A stretch of 64,000 bases of DNA from Cynocephalus volans (GCF_027409185.1 NC_084463.1:156228369-156292368); one strand, 5' to 3'. Positions 45,401 through 57,123 are shown, counted from the stretch's first letter. Translations and numbers: made by a program. The notes: generated from the letters alone by a model not told the origin.

Positions 45401-48400
45401 CCAGCTCATATATGAGAACCAGCTGACGTCTGACGTTGATGTTCAAATGGGGCCACGCGGTTCCATCACGCGGGACAGCACCTTCCGGTGAGCTGTGGGC
45501 TTGGGTGTGAGGGAGCACAGGAGAGCTTAGAGCAGGAGCCGTCTGGGTTCAAGTCCAGGCTGTGCTACTACCAGGCACAGGAGCTGCTTACCTCTTCCCA
45601 TCCTCCCCTACCAGGCAGTGGGGACGCCTGGGAGGCCAGGACTGATGTGAGTGTTAAGTGGGGTCTGTCCATGCCTGGCACATGGGGCTCAGATAGGAGT
45701 CAATAGCAGTTCCTGAGAGTGGAGTCTTCCAGAGCCCTGCCCCTCTCTCTCCAAGAACTCGTCTCAGAGCAGCTGAAAGTGTCCCCTTCCAGCCCTAGGT
45801 AGGAAGAGGTTGAGGCTGCTGTCCCTCCTGACCTCGGACATTAGGAAGCCACTGAGGCAGAAGACACCTCAGGGAACCCCTCACTGAAAGGGGCCTCCCA
45901 GACTTCGGGTGACAAAACCATCCAGGTGCCCAGGATGCCAGTGGGGGGGACTCCAGGGAATCCGTCCTTGTCATACCTAGCTTGAGCCTCCACTGTTACT
46001 GTGTGGCCAGGGTCAAGGTCTCACCTCAACCCGTTGACCCTGTCGGATAGAGCTAATACAAAACTAGGGGTTGTAGAAGTTCTGTGCTTGGTGCCACGTG
46101 GATGCCCAGGTGTCTCCTTCTCCCCATCCTACCCACCATGAGGGCTGGGAGAGCAGGGTTCAGGTGTCTTTTGCTTTAAAAAACTAAGTACCTGTATGTT
46201 GGGAGGTGGGGGACAAGTCTATGTCATGCTTTAGACGCTTGGATTTAAGAACTATGGGAGTGAGTGACACAGGGTGGCAAGGGGTTCCCAAAGGGGGTGG
46301 ACAGAAGGGGAAACAGCTGTAGTTTATCAGGACTAAGCAGGAGGGCTTCTCAGACGAAAGGCAGTAAAGGTAGAAAGGCCTTCAGGACAGGGTGGAATCA
46401 CTTACGCCATTTAGCACCTAGTTCATGCCAGGCAGGGCCCACGCCGAGTATGCATGAGCGGCCACCATGGCACTAGGCTAGCAGGGGAGACACTAGACAC
46501 AGTAGCAGACCAACTACGTGTGCAAGGACAATGAAAACACAGGTGCATTATCTCATGACCTCAATCCTTGCAAGATCCCTCAGAGGGAGGTGGTCATCAC
46601 CATTTTACAAATGAGGAAACTAAGCCTTAGGTAAACGACTTGCTCATGGTCCTAGAGCCTATAAACACTAAGGACATTCAAACCCAGGTCTGCCCATCAG
46701 GCTAGACTCTCAGGCTCCGAGGGCTTCAAATGCCAGAACAGGGCAGGGCCAATGAGGTGGCAGCCCCCCACGGGCCCCATCATCTCGATCCTGCCGTACC
46801 CCCACATCTAGAGCAGGACCTGGGCTTGAGTTATCCCAGGAAGATGAGACAGGCAGGGGTGAGCCTCCTCAGCCCCCTTGGCAGTGATGTGTGTCACCTG
46901 GTGACTGCTTGGGTAACATCCATCCTGTTGCATGGTCCCCTTATGCATCCACATTTAAGTAAACAGGATGCCCTGATTCGCTATCTTCTCCCCTACCCTC
47001 TTGCCCTTGGACTTCAGGCTTCATGTCCGCTGTGTCTTCAATGCCAGTGACTTCCTGCCCATCCAGGCGTCCATCTTCCCACCCCCAGTACCTGCTCCTG
47101 TGACCCAGACTGGCCCCCTGCGGCTTGAGCTGCGGATCGCCAAGGGTACGGTGTCCCCTCCTTTCTCTTCCTGCTCCCATTTCCCTGAGGCACAGCCTGC
47201 TCTAGGCTCACGAGCACCTCTCCCTACAGACAAGACTTTCAGCTCCTACTACAGGGAGGGGGACTATCCCATCATGAGGCTGCTCCGAGAACCAGTCCAT
47301 GTGGAGGTTCGGATTCTGCAAAGGACAGACCCCAGTCTGGTCCTGGTGCTGCACCAGTGCTGGGCCACTCCCAGCGCCAACCCCTTACAGCATCCCCAGT
47401 GGCCCATCCTGTCAGATGGGTGAGTGGTGACTGCACTGCCCCCAGGGCTGCCTCCCCACCTGCCTCACCTCCCCTTGGAGGCCTCCCTGACTTCTCTCCT
47501 TCCCAGGTGTCCTTTCAAGGGCGACAGCTACAGAACCCAAATGGTAGCCTTGGACAGGGCAGCGCTGACCTTCCCATCTCACCACCAGCGTTTCACAGTT
47601 GCTACCTTCGCCCTCCTGGACTCTGGCTCCCAGAAAGCCCTCAGGGGACAGGTAAGAAACACCTGTGTTCCTCATGCCCAGCCCCACCTGTTAAGTGGGG
47701 ATAAGCTAGTCACCAAATCCCTCCAGCACCCCATGAGTTAATGCAGACAAAGGGCTCGGGATGGGGCTTGATTTTTACCAACTGCCTGGAGAGCGCAAGG
47801 TCTTGGCTCAGGTCGGTCCAGAGGCGACCCTTAAACAACTCAAGGAAGAAAAATGCCAACCATGGCTGCGATCAACCCTAAATGTGAAGACTGGTCATGG
47901 TGTTCTAGGGTAGCCTCGCTTCTGATTCCAGAAATGATAATGTGTTCAACGTGACCCTGCTTTGCATTTTTTATAACTTAGCCACTCCTGCAGAAGGTAA
48001 AAGTGGAAAAACTTAGGGTATGTTGAGGTTTTCTACATAATGTACAAATAGCAGCATCGGCGACACTGTTGCATAAAACTCTTGTCCTATTGAACGATAC
48101 AGATCTCATACACAGATCTCTGTATTTTTAAATCGCTGCCTGTCATCGCATCAGATATAGACTGACTTCACTGGTAAGTACCAAGTAGGGTGGCTTTATT
48201 CTCATCTTGGCTGCGCACTGCTTCCTGAGCCAAGAGATCTGATCTGCTGGATGAGGGGCACCCGTTGGTGGGGCCTACTGGGTGCAGGGTCAGGTCAGCT
48301 CCACCTGCTTCTCCTCCTTTAGAGAGTTGCCCCTGGCTTTGTGTTTCTAGAAACAGTGGTAAACTGTCCTTCTGCCTCCAGTCACTGGTCTCTGAGGGTC

Positions 48401-51345
48401 AAGAAAGACGGTGGCAGATTTTACTTAGTATAATGTCCTGCAGGTCCATCCATGTTCCAAATGATAAACTTCCATTTTAAGGCTGTATAGTGTTCAACCG
48501 TGTGTGCATGCCACATTTTCCTTATCCACTCATCCTGATAGACACTTAGATTGCTTCCAGGCTGGTATGAGGGAGGGATGGTGACAGGGGAGATATTCAT
48601 CAGAGAGTACAAAGTTTCAGTTCAACTAGAAGAGTAAGCTTTAGTGATCTATTGCACTGCATGGTGACCAGTTAGTAATGGTGTATCATATAACTAAAAA
48701 TGCTAAGAAAATAGACTTTTAACATTCTCACTGCAAAAAAAGTTGGTGATGTGATGAATATGATATGAATATGTTAATTAGCTTTCTAAAATGTATACAC
48801 AGATAAAAATATCACATTGTATCCCAATATACACAATTAAAAAGTAAATTTTAAAATTTTACATTCTAAGATGTGGAGCAGTTGGGGGGAGGGAGAAGGC
48901 AGCAGGGAGGTGGATAGGGTGACAGGAGGAAGGAAGGTCGAGGCCCATCGCACCCCCCTCATTCCAGCAGGGGAGCCCAGGGGGCTTCCAGTGGCGCCTC
49001 AGGCATAGCTGGACTGGATGCGGTTTGGGGAGGACGTGACTGAGGCCCTCGGGGGGCCTCCCCCCACCGCCCAGCTCAGGAGCCTGGGGCGCTTCTGGTG
49101 GTGGTTCGGTGGTCATCTCTGGGCTGGATGCAGGTGTCAGGGGGCCAGGGCTGAGGCCCTTGGTCCTCCCCCTACCCCAGCTTAGGAGCCCAGGGGGCTT
49201 CCAATCCTTCTAGATTTTATAGCTGTTCTTTGGTGTTAGACCTTTACTGGTTAATATCAGAACTTTGTCTCTGGTCTGTGGGTTTTTTGTTTTTTCTTTC
49301 AGTTGTGTGTTGGATTGTTCACTGTTCACCACTTAAAATCTACACTGAAAGTAACTTGTCCTTTGGTTACTTCTAAAATGGCAGCATTTGAGCCCTGTGG
49401 TTGAGCTAAATTACTGCTTTGCTGCTGATTCTCTGGGAAAGGCTTTTTGTGCAGCTCAGATTTTAATTATTGACCTTGTAAGCACTTCCCAGTCTTGTGG
49501 GATCTGGTGCACCTGGGTTGTGTGGAAACTCTGGGCCTGAGTCTTTTCAGCATACTCCTCCCCTGCAGTTCTGCATTCCTGACCAGTCTCCACTGAGTGG
49601 TCCTGTGCTGAATGGGGGGCAGATCAGCTGTCCCCCAACGTTCCCCCAGTGGGCCCGTCTCCCCTACTGCCCACAATCCAAACACTTCCCACGGGATGAG
49701 CCATGCGCTGGTCCAATGCGATGACTCACCAGCCTCTGAGTAGCTCCTTTTTTCTGTTGTCTGTGGCCCCTTGCTCCTATGTGGGTCCACAGGAACCCTG
49801 TTAGTGGAAGCCACCTAGGCTCTCTTCTCCCCTCTCACCTCCAAGCAACTTCATAGGAAGGGCAGAGCTGTGGCTTTTGCCAGTTCTTGCTCTGTGTGCT
49901 CACCAGGGCCAGCCTCAAAGTGGCTAGGGCTTGAAATTGTCAGAACGGTCCTTTCTTTCTCTCGTCGTGGCTTCTCCTGCCTTCATGAACTCCATAGGTC
50001 TCTTCTCCTCTTCCCCTGAGCTCTAGTGGCCCAAGCTTGGCAGTTGTTACTTTTAGTAGTTGCAAATTGGTTGATTGTGGGAGAAGGTGATGCTGGGGAC
50101 CGTCTATTTTGCTATCTTGATTGGAAGTCTCAGTGTGTGTTTTCCAAAAACAAATCTAAAAAAAAGTCTGTCTTCACCTTTGACAAAAAAAAAAAGCAGC
50201 AAATGTGTCCTCCTGCTGCCTGATCAAACCCCACTTCCTGGGAATTCCCTCTCTCGGGGTGAGTGGAACGGAGGATTGAGGCTTCCCAGGGAGCTCTGCA
50301 GCCAGAGGCAGCTGGGGGAGCAAGCTGCGGGCTGGGCTCTTCCAAGTGCACAGCTCCTGCCTGCAGGCTTTGACCCTTGGGAGGAAGGCACAGATTCCAA
50401 ACTGGGAAGCAACACTTACAGTTCTGTACCCTGTCTGCGTGGGGCAGCAGTCGCAGACTTGGTCAACATGCCCACATCTCTCCCTGCCCACCTGGCCGGC
50501 AGCAGCGTGGTCTTGACCCTGCTCCTGGAGCCCACATCCCTGCCTCAGTGCCTGCCACCCAGTAGGACCTAGTCAGCCCATGCCTTGATGTTCTTCCTTC
50601 GCCAGGTTTACTTCTTCTGCAGCGCCTCTGCCTGCCACCCCTCAGGGCTGGAGACTTGCTCCATAACGTGTGGCTCTGGGACTGCAAGTGAGTCTGGGGT
50701 GAGGGGTGATGTTTGTTCTTTCATACATCCTCAGCCCTATGCCTGGCTTCTGTACCACAAGGGGCTGGAGACCAGCCCAAGATATCACTCTTCCCCTGGG
50801 CAGGATGGCGACGATCCTCAGGTCACCACAACGACACTGTCAGGCACCAGGACATTGTGAGCTCTCCAGGGCCAGTGGGCTTTAAGGATTCTTATCAGCA
50901 AGAGCCCATGCCAGGTTCCCCAGGTATGAGGGCTTGTAGGTGGGCTCCTCAGGCCTTGCCCTCTCCACCCCCTCCACCCCCAAGAATGTTGACAAAATGG
51001 GGAAGCTGCAGCCAGAGTGAAGGCAGGAGATGGTGTAACTTCAGTGGGGAACTAGGCAAAGATAGACACAGTCCACCCTGTCTGCAGAAAGGCAGCTTCT
51101 GCTCTGCACAGTATGATTAGAAAGGTCTGATGTGGAAGAGAGTGGAGGGGTTCTCCCAGCCTTGTGATCCTTCAAATCCCTTCTCTCTAGCAGGCTCCAG
51201 CAGGAACTCTAACCCAAGACTTCCCCTCTGGGTGGTCCTTTTGCTGCTGGCTGTTGTCCTGGTCCTAGGAGTTGGTGTCTCTATGGGCCTGAGCCAGGGC
51301 TGGGTCCAGAAGCTCTGGGAAGGCAACGGTGAACAGCCTCAATAA
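42403..51345 (+). CDS. ZP1: ZP1, zona pellucida glycoprotein 1, complete, twelve exons
   Basis: Exons: 42403-42580, 43653-43774, 44049-44406, 44518-44664, 45129-45316, 45390-45487, 47018-47145, 47230-47419, 47507-47651, 50606-50687, 50804-50923 and 51191-51345. All introns are GT-AG and phases agree, giving 636 residues (human 638). The signal peptide is about 1-20 ([19 protein letters not shown]). A Cys-containing N-terminal region is followed by a Pro/Ser/Thr-rich linker (end of exon 3). Exon 4 encodes a trefoil domain with its CC pair (QQAGCCYDD). The ZP domain runs from about 270 to 540. A furin site RWRR/SS lies at about 546-549, and a C-terminal TM helix at about 596-619. Sequons include NCS, NAS and NDT. 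ZP1 is secreted by oocytes, is released from its membrane anchor by furin-type cleavage, and disulphide-links ZP2/ZP3 filaments. No disruption is seen, so the gene looks functional. Confidence 0.97.
42800..43060. repeat. MER5-like (-) and MIR-like (+) remnants in ZP1 intron 1
   Basis: About 42810-42920 reads as a reverse MER5 element (CTCTGCATTTGTAACCACACCCAGGTGATGC .. GTCCGCAAAGCACTCTC). 42960-43060 reads as a MIR core end (AACTGACCTGATCTCTGAACCTC). Intron 1 spans 42581-43652. Confidence 0.5.
45488..47017 (+). other. ZP1 intron 6
   Basis: 1.5 kb. A MIR-like plus-strand fragment lies at about 45530-45710 and a clear minus-strand MIR at about 46540-46700 (CATTATCTCATGACCTCAATCC .. TTTACAAATGAGGAAACTAAGCC). 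No nested gene is seen. Confidence 0.5.
48405..48850. mobile_element. L1 fragment with internal inversion, in ZP1 intron 9
   Basis: 48415-48560 matches L1 ORF2 3' sequence on the minus strand (ATAATGTCCTGCAGGTCCATCCATGTTCC .. CCACATTTTCCTTATCCACTCATCC). 48590-48850 continues in plus orientation with L1 3' UTR (GAAAATAGACTTTTAACATTC .. ATCACATTGTATCCCAATATACAC .. A-rich). This is the arrangement produced by twin priming. Intron 9 spans 47652-50605. Confidence 0.75.
48851..50605. other. rest of ZP1 intron 9, possible LINE-derived sequence
   Basis: 48880-50230 has a skewed, diverged composition. It includes two similar blocks near 48960-49100 and 49130-49205 (GCCCAGGGGGCTTCCA / TAGGAGCCCAGGGGGCTTCCA). 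50050-50200 (GGTTGATTGTGGGAGAAGGTGATGCTGGGGACCGTC, GTGTTTTCCAAAAACAAATC) is unassigned. No exon is seen before 50606. Confidence 0.35.
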
Positions 51346-51346
51346 A
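51341..51346 (+). terminator. ZP1: ZP1 poly(A) signal AATAAA overlapping the stop codon
   Basis: The last codons read CAA TAA, and the stop TAA (51343-51345) lies inside AATAAA. The mRNA would have almost no 3' UTR, a known trait of mammalian zona genes. Confidence 0.85.
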
Positions 51347-51373
51347 CCATTATTTCACATCCACTGAAAGCAG

Positions 51374-51775
51374 GTGTATTCGTTTATTTCTGTTGCTTAT
51401 AACAAAATATCTGGAACTGGGTAATTTGTTAAAATTTATTGCTTAGTTTCAGAGGCTAGGAACACGATGGTAAGGCCTTCCTTCAGTGGCTTTGGTGACT
51501 CAGGGTCTCACATGGTGAGAATGGTGGAGCAGAGAGAAACTCTCACATGCTTTCCTTTTAAAGCCCTCAGAACCACACTCCTAACCACCATTATTAACCC
51601 ATTCACTATGGCATGGCCCTGCAACTAATCGCCTCTTCATCTTTCAACCATCACAATAGGATTTCCCACTCTCTCAACACTGTCACAGTAGAGACCAAGT
51701 TTCCAATACCTGGAACTTTGGGGGCACAATTTAAGCTTCAATGAATTTAGGGGGGACAGTCTATCCATAGCATGT
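51374..51775 (-). repeat. MaLR-type LTR directly downstream of ZP1
   Basis: Same reverse-oriented LTR type as 15272-15685 (TTTCTGTTGCTTATAACAAAATATCTGGAAC .. CATTATTAACCCATTCACTATGGCA .. GGAACTTTGGGGGCACA). It begins about 28 bp after the ZP1 poly(A) signal. Confidence 0.7.
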
Positions 51776-51779
51776 GTGC

Positions 51780-54750
51780 AGAAGTTGACAACTAGAATTT
51801 TTTGTCTGAGAACTTGTTCCTTAGGGTCAGCTCTGTCCTTTCAGAACTGTGGCTTCTGTCACAAATACTTAATATATGCCATACCTTGGTAGAGGCCAAC
51901 ATCTCCCAAGGCTGAATGTGGGAGACTTTGCCTCTCAGCAAGGAAAGGTGACATTCCAGGCAGAAAGAACCACACAAGAAAAGGTATAGGAGGGTAAAAA
52001 GAGTCAAAGAACAGCAATAGCTGGAAATCAGGAACCTAGCAGGAAGGAGTTGCTCCTGAAGGTTTGTCATCTTCCCATAGACACAGTAGTTCTGGCATCC
52101 ACAAAGCACCTGCATGGCTGCCATCATGGATAAGGGGCACCTGGAGTTCCCAGGATGAAAGCACTAAGCCTGAGTTGAAGGAGCTCTCCAGCCTCTACTC
52201 TGAGCTGCGCAGCCTCCCACTGAAGGGTGCTGGGCTGCATCTCTGACTGCTAGCCTCCCTCCCGCTCCCTTGGCCTCCAGGACTAGTCCATACAGGTTGA
52301 ATGGCAGCCTGCTAGCCCTGACACTGCCTGCCACAGTGGGCATGGCCACCAGACAGGTCAGGGCCAGCGCTGTGTGCCCATAGATGACATGGGCCTTCAT
52401 TTCTGACTTGGCAACCAAGACCTTTCCAGACGGACCTGTAGATCTTCTAGGGTGGGAAGGGGTGTAGGGTTCAGCCTCAGGGGAACAGGGAGAAGAAGCT
52501 GGTAGGGAAGCCTGAACTCAGCTTCAGACATCTTGCTGGGCATGAGCTTAGAGCTGGTACAAAGGGAACTAAATGCCCAAGCCAGGCCAGTGGCCTCGAT
52601 ACGTACAAGGAGTCCCGTGGCTTTGGCCTACTCAATTTTTTTTTTTCTGAACTCCAAAGCCAGTTTGCTTGAGTTAAAACCTCTGCTTCTTAACTTGCTG
52701 TGTAATATTGAGTTACTGAACTTCTCTGGGCCTCAGTTTTTTCATCTGTCACATGGAAAGATATCCCCACAGGGTGTTGGATAAAATGAGTTAATAGATA
52801 AGAGTGCTTAAAGTAGTACATAGCCACCATTTACTGAATGCTATTGACTGCTAACTAGACTTTCTCTTCCTCCTGCCCCAAACCTAATGCTTACTTAGTT
52901 TTTGTTGTTTGGGTTTTTGTTTTGTTTTTTTCCTGTGTGAGGACAAGTTTACAGGCCAAGATGAGGTGGGGTAGGGGAAACTGCTAGGCTCTGGCTTTTC
53001 TAGCTAGAGGTAGTAGAACAGAACACTGAGGCAGGAAGACCTAGACACTTGCTCTGGAAGTTACTAAACTAACTTCCCTTCTCTGGATCCGTCTTCCCAT
53101 GTGTGGCTAGTGATGGCCAGGCCTGCCCTGCCCAGCTTCCTGGCTTGTGTACGAGGATACATTCCGCTGGGCTAGCATGAAGTAAGGATTCTTAGCTTGG
53201 TGGTTGGAGGAGCCAGGCTGACTTGCTCTTGGGGGCCTGGGTTCTAGCTCCATCCAGCATCAGCTCTTCCTTCTTACCACTCCCTTCATCATAAAAGCTC
53301 ATAACAAGGATTTCAAACAGCACGGGAGGGTGGTTCTCTGAGTGGAATTGATGCTGTTTAAATAGAGCATTATTCTATAGACACCAGTTGGAATCACATC
53401 GTGTAACCAACTTTTCTCTTTTTTTAATACAAGGGTAAACATCTTGTGTCATTTATTTTTAACAGATGTATTCTCTAAATTGTGGTTGAACTATGACATA
53501 TTTGATCTCCTTTTGATGGAAACAAAGCCTGTGGCTAAGGATAACAAGTGTTGAATACAATTACATTAGCATGTAATTCTCTGTATACTATTTTTGCAGA
53601 TGAAATTCTTAGGTAGAACTGCTGGGTCAAAAGCCCCATCCCTATGACTGTTCAGCGCTGGGATGTACGGGCACCTGTTCCCCCACAGCCTTGCTACCAT
53701 AGACCGATATCATCCTAAATCTTTGCCTATCTGAGCAGCATAGGGCAGACAGCATTGCTGTTTTAAAATGGCTTTCTTTGACTAGCAGCCAAGCATCTTT
53801 ATAGCCACTTGTATCTTATAAATTACCCTTTGTCTTTTATCTGTTCTCCAGAATTTCTTTCTTTCCCTGTCTGTAAGGAGCTTTCACAAATCAAAGGGTC
53901 GACATCTTCATCTTATAAATTTCCCATTGAATAGGCCATCAGCTTTTCTTTGAGGGGTTCTTTCATCTTTCTGTTTAAGAGATACGTAAAAATGAGGTTC
54001 TTTTCTCCTCATATTTTTATCTTTGGATATGGCACAAACTTCTTCCTACCCTATGTAATCATAAAAGTATCCATTTGCTTTTGTGATACTCCATGACAAT
54101 GCAGTTGTTTCTCTGAAGTGTAGACAGGTGCAAGACTTTTGAGAACTAATTTTTGCAGTCAGTTTTGAAATTGCACATAGATTTTGTCAACACTTCTAGG
54201 TCAAAGGAGTCTGTTTACAGAAACAAATGTAGAAAATACATGAACGATGAAGTTCACTACACAACTAGGTACCCGATGCTTTAGAAGGAAGCAATCAAAG
54301 CTTTGACTTTCCTGGATATCAAAATCTAATGTGAATTTTGCCCAATTTAAAACTTCTTCCCTCCCCTATTAACACCTCCTGGTGTGAGCAGGCACCTGTT
54401 GGGCCTTGAAGAGTTGAGTCAGACCTGATGGGGATGATAACAAACCACTTCTGCTGACCTGTGGCAGGAAGCAGAGCTGCTCACTTTTGTCTCTTCCTGC
54501 CCTTTTGGGGAGGCAGCAGGGGCTGTGGCTACAGCTAAGACCCAAGCGAATCCCCCACTTCTCCATGTCCCTGCCCCCACCCCCTCCATTCACTTACAGT
54601 ACGCATTGAGATCAAATTAATGTCATGGTGCTTTGCCTTAAATAAAGGGGAGAGAATATTTCCCAGCCTGTTACTTCAGCTTTAATCAAATCTCACTCCT
54701 TAAAGTGTGGTTCCGTGGATGTCCAGACATTTCTGTAAGAGCCTTTCATG
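51780..54750. other. intergenic ZP1-PRPF19 region, first part
   Basis: About 52680-52850 is a plus-strand MIR (TTACTGAACTTCTCTGGGCCTCAGTTTT). 53300-53720 looks like a minus-strand L1 3' fragment (GATGAAATTCTTAGGTAGAACTGCTGGGTCAAAAG). No gene is seen. Confidence 0.45.
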
Positions 54751-54767
54751 TAAAAGTGCCACTTTCA

Positions 54768-54858
54768 GGGCTGGGAAGTTAGCTCAGTTGGTTAAAGCAT
54801 GGTGCTGAGAACACCAAGGTCCAGGGTTCCATCCCTGTACTGGCTAGCTGCTAAAAAC
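54768..54858 (+). mobile_element. CYN-type SINE monomer, close to tRNA-Ile
   Basis: GGGCTGGGAAGTTAGCTCAGTTGGTTAAAGC .. ACACCAAGGTCCAGGGTTCCATCCC keeps most of a tRNA-Ile body, with A-box TTAGCTCAGTTGG and a B-box-like GGTTCCATCCC. It is flanked by TAAAAGTGCCACTT / TAAAAGTGTCACTT (54751-54764 and 54859-54872). The duplication and lost anticodon show it is a SINE and not a tRNA gene. Confidence 0.88.
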
Positions 54859-55583
54859 TAAAAGTGTCACTTCTGTTCGAGCAGTAGGAAGACTAGTTAC
54901 CCGGATCAACCTTCTGAAGTAAACAACTAAAATGACAAATTATAAATAGCGTAAAATGTGTATAAATCTCTGCTGAACTAACATGAAAAGAGCAGGCATG
55001 CAGATAGGCCAAAAATAAAGTAAAAACAAAAACTCTGGGAAGTAAAACTAGTTTCTATTCTGGGAATTTCTACAGAATCCTGGAGACTTTAACATTCTGT
55101 TTTGATAAGTACAGGGGACTGCAGCTCAAGTCTAGAGCCTGCAAAAGGTGGGAAGTCTCAATACAGGCCTCCTACGAAAGCTGGGACTCCAGAGGGCTAA
55201 GTCCTCACCACAAGAATGAAGGGAGAAGTAAGCCCATTGCACAGAAGGGGGCAGCAAGGAATCTTGCCTATCTTGATGTTGGTGCTGGATGGATGAAAAT
55301 AAGAATTAAAAGTACAATTCCCTCTTCTCTGGTGTGTAAGTCCAAATCTTTAAATTGAGAGAGAGAGGAGGAAGGAAGAACTCTCAAAAGTTCAAACTGA
55401 AAAAAATATCCTCAAAGGCTAAAGGTAATTTAAGGTTATCCCAAATGATAATTAAGTTTCCCAAATCAAAGTAAATTAAGTTTCAGGAGGAAGCAAATGC
55501 AAATCCTGACTGAAAGAATGTAATTTCAGCCAAAGTCTTAAAAATTTCTCACCGATAATGTTACAAATAAAATGAGCACCTCA

Positions 55584-55693
55584 TAGGGCAGGCTGGTTAG
55601 CTCACATGGTTAGAGCATGGTGTTGACAACCCCAGAATCAAGGGTTCGGATGCCCTGTACCAGCCAGCTGCCAAAAAAACCCCAAAGCAACAA
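55584..55693 (+). mobile_element. CYN-type SINE monomer
   Basis: GGGCAGGCTGGTTAGCTCACATGG .. GGGTTCGGATGCCC .. CCAGCCAGCTGCC plus an A/C-rich tail. Flanks AAAATGAGCACCTCA / AAAATGACCACCTCA (55569-55583 and 55694-55708) form a 15-bp duplication with one mismatch. Confidence 0.87.
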
Positions 55694-55739
55694 AAAATGA
55701 CCACCTCACAATCAGAAATCACAAGATGCAATAAAGAAT

Positions 55740-57115
55740 GAAAAGACAAGGCACAAAGTGGGAAGATAGTCAGAACACATTATTGACAGAGGATTATTAT
55801 CCTATATATATATATATTTCTAAAGCTGCTACAAATCAATAAGACAACACATAGAAAAATAGGCAAAGGGTACAAACAGGCATTTCACAAAAGATAAATT
55901 CAAATGGTCTGTAAGTGGCTGAAAAGATGCTCAACCTCAATAGCAATCACAGGTGTGAAAATTTTAAACTTCAAGACACTATTATACACCCACCAGACTG
56001 GCAAAAACTAAAAAGTCAGAAAATACTATGTGTTGTATCAGGACAGGAGCACTCTACCACTGTCAATCGAAATGTAAACTAGTATACCCATGTTGAAAAA
56101 TAGTTTGTTATTACCTAATAACATTATACAAGTCCTCTCCTACGTTGATATACTAGAAAAACCCTTGCACCAGAATGTTCACAGAAATATTGTTTATAAT
56201 AGCAAAAAAAAAAAAAAAGACAAAACTAGAAATAACCCATATGTCCATTATCAACAATAGAATATATAAATGCATGTTGTATATTCCTACAATTAATGAG
56301 AGGTAAAGGTTAACCTCTCCAAGGTTTATCCCTTTGAGGCTGGCCTCCCAGAAAAGGAGTTGGCCCCTTACAAGGCTCCGTAGAATCCAACCATTGCCAA
56401 GTGTCTAGGGCACTGATTAATTACAAGGCTTGGACCCCAGCCTTTTCATTATGTCAGAGGAAGGGCTGGTGCTTCTCCAACCATGAACACAATGCAGTAA
56501 ACCCTGCTGCGGGCTGGCCACATCCAATAAACTACAACAGCAAAACTTGGACCCTAGATCCCTAATCATACCAGAGGGAGGAGCTGTGCTTCCTAATCAT
56601 GCAGTTTAAAAGCAGCACAACCCCCTGGTCGAGACCCATCTCCAAGAGTGCACTGGCCTAGAAAGGGCCAGGCAGGACCTGCACGTCTGTGACTGCTCCT
56701 ATCTGAATGCTGTCCCAGTACCCTGGTGTGAGTTCTGTTTGGCCAAGTGTATTTGTTTGCACAATAATGAATAAACTAGGGCCACATGTGTCAATACTGG
56801 TAAATCTCAAGAACAACGTTGGGCAAATAAGAAAAAAAGTAGATTGAATGACTTCATTTATGTAAAGTTCAAAAATCAGCACACACACACACAAAACACG
56901 AAATACAGTAGAAAAACAAAGGAGTGATGGACACCAATTTTAGGGTAGTGGTTTCCTCGGCAGTGGGGAAGCAGGGATGAACTCATGGAAGAACACACAG
57001 AGGGCCCTTAATGCTTTCTTCCTTCAGCTGGCTGGTAGATACAAGGATGTTTATGACTCTTTAAACTGTACAGGTATATTTCAGACACTTTGAGCTGATA
57101 TTTCATAATAAAAAA
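55740..57115 (+). mobile_element. old L1 remnant split by an LTR-like insertion
   Basis: 55740-56296 and 56764-57115 together read as diverged L1 (L1M-like) ORF2 3' sequence: ACAAATCAATAAGACAACACATAG, GAAAAGATGCTCAACCTCAATAG, CACAGAAATATTGTTTATAATAGC, then after the gap GTCAATACTGGTAAATCTCAAGAAC and CATTTATGTAAAGTTCAAAAATC. No intact frame remains. (TA)n and (CA)n runs occur inside. Confidence 0.75.
56297..56763 (+). mobile_element. solo LTR-like insertion in the L1
   Basis: A 467-bp block starts TGAGAGGTAAAGG and ends TTTGCACA, giving TG...CA termini. It interrupts an otherwise continuous L1 remnant and contains AATAAA and a TTTAAAAG TATA-like box. Flanks TTAA and ATAA match at three of four positions, so a 4-bp duplication is only suggestive. 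The family is unidentified. Confidence 0.5.
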
Positions 57116-57123
57116 AAAAACTT

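Noticed and set aside
54768-54858. possible tRNA-Ile gene
   Set aside because: Anticodon loop is altered, it has an A-rich tail, and it is flanked by a target-site duplication, so it is a SINE.
55805-55820. CRISPR-like or regulatory AT repeat
   Set aside because: A simple (TA)n run. No array of spaced direct repeats exists in this eukaryotic sequence.
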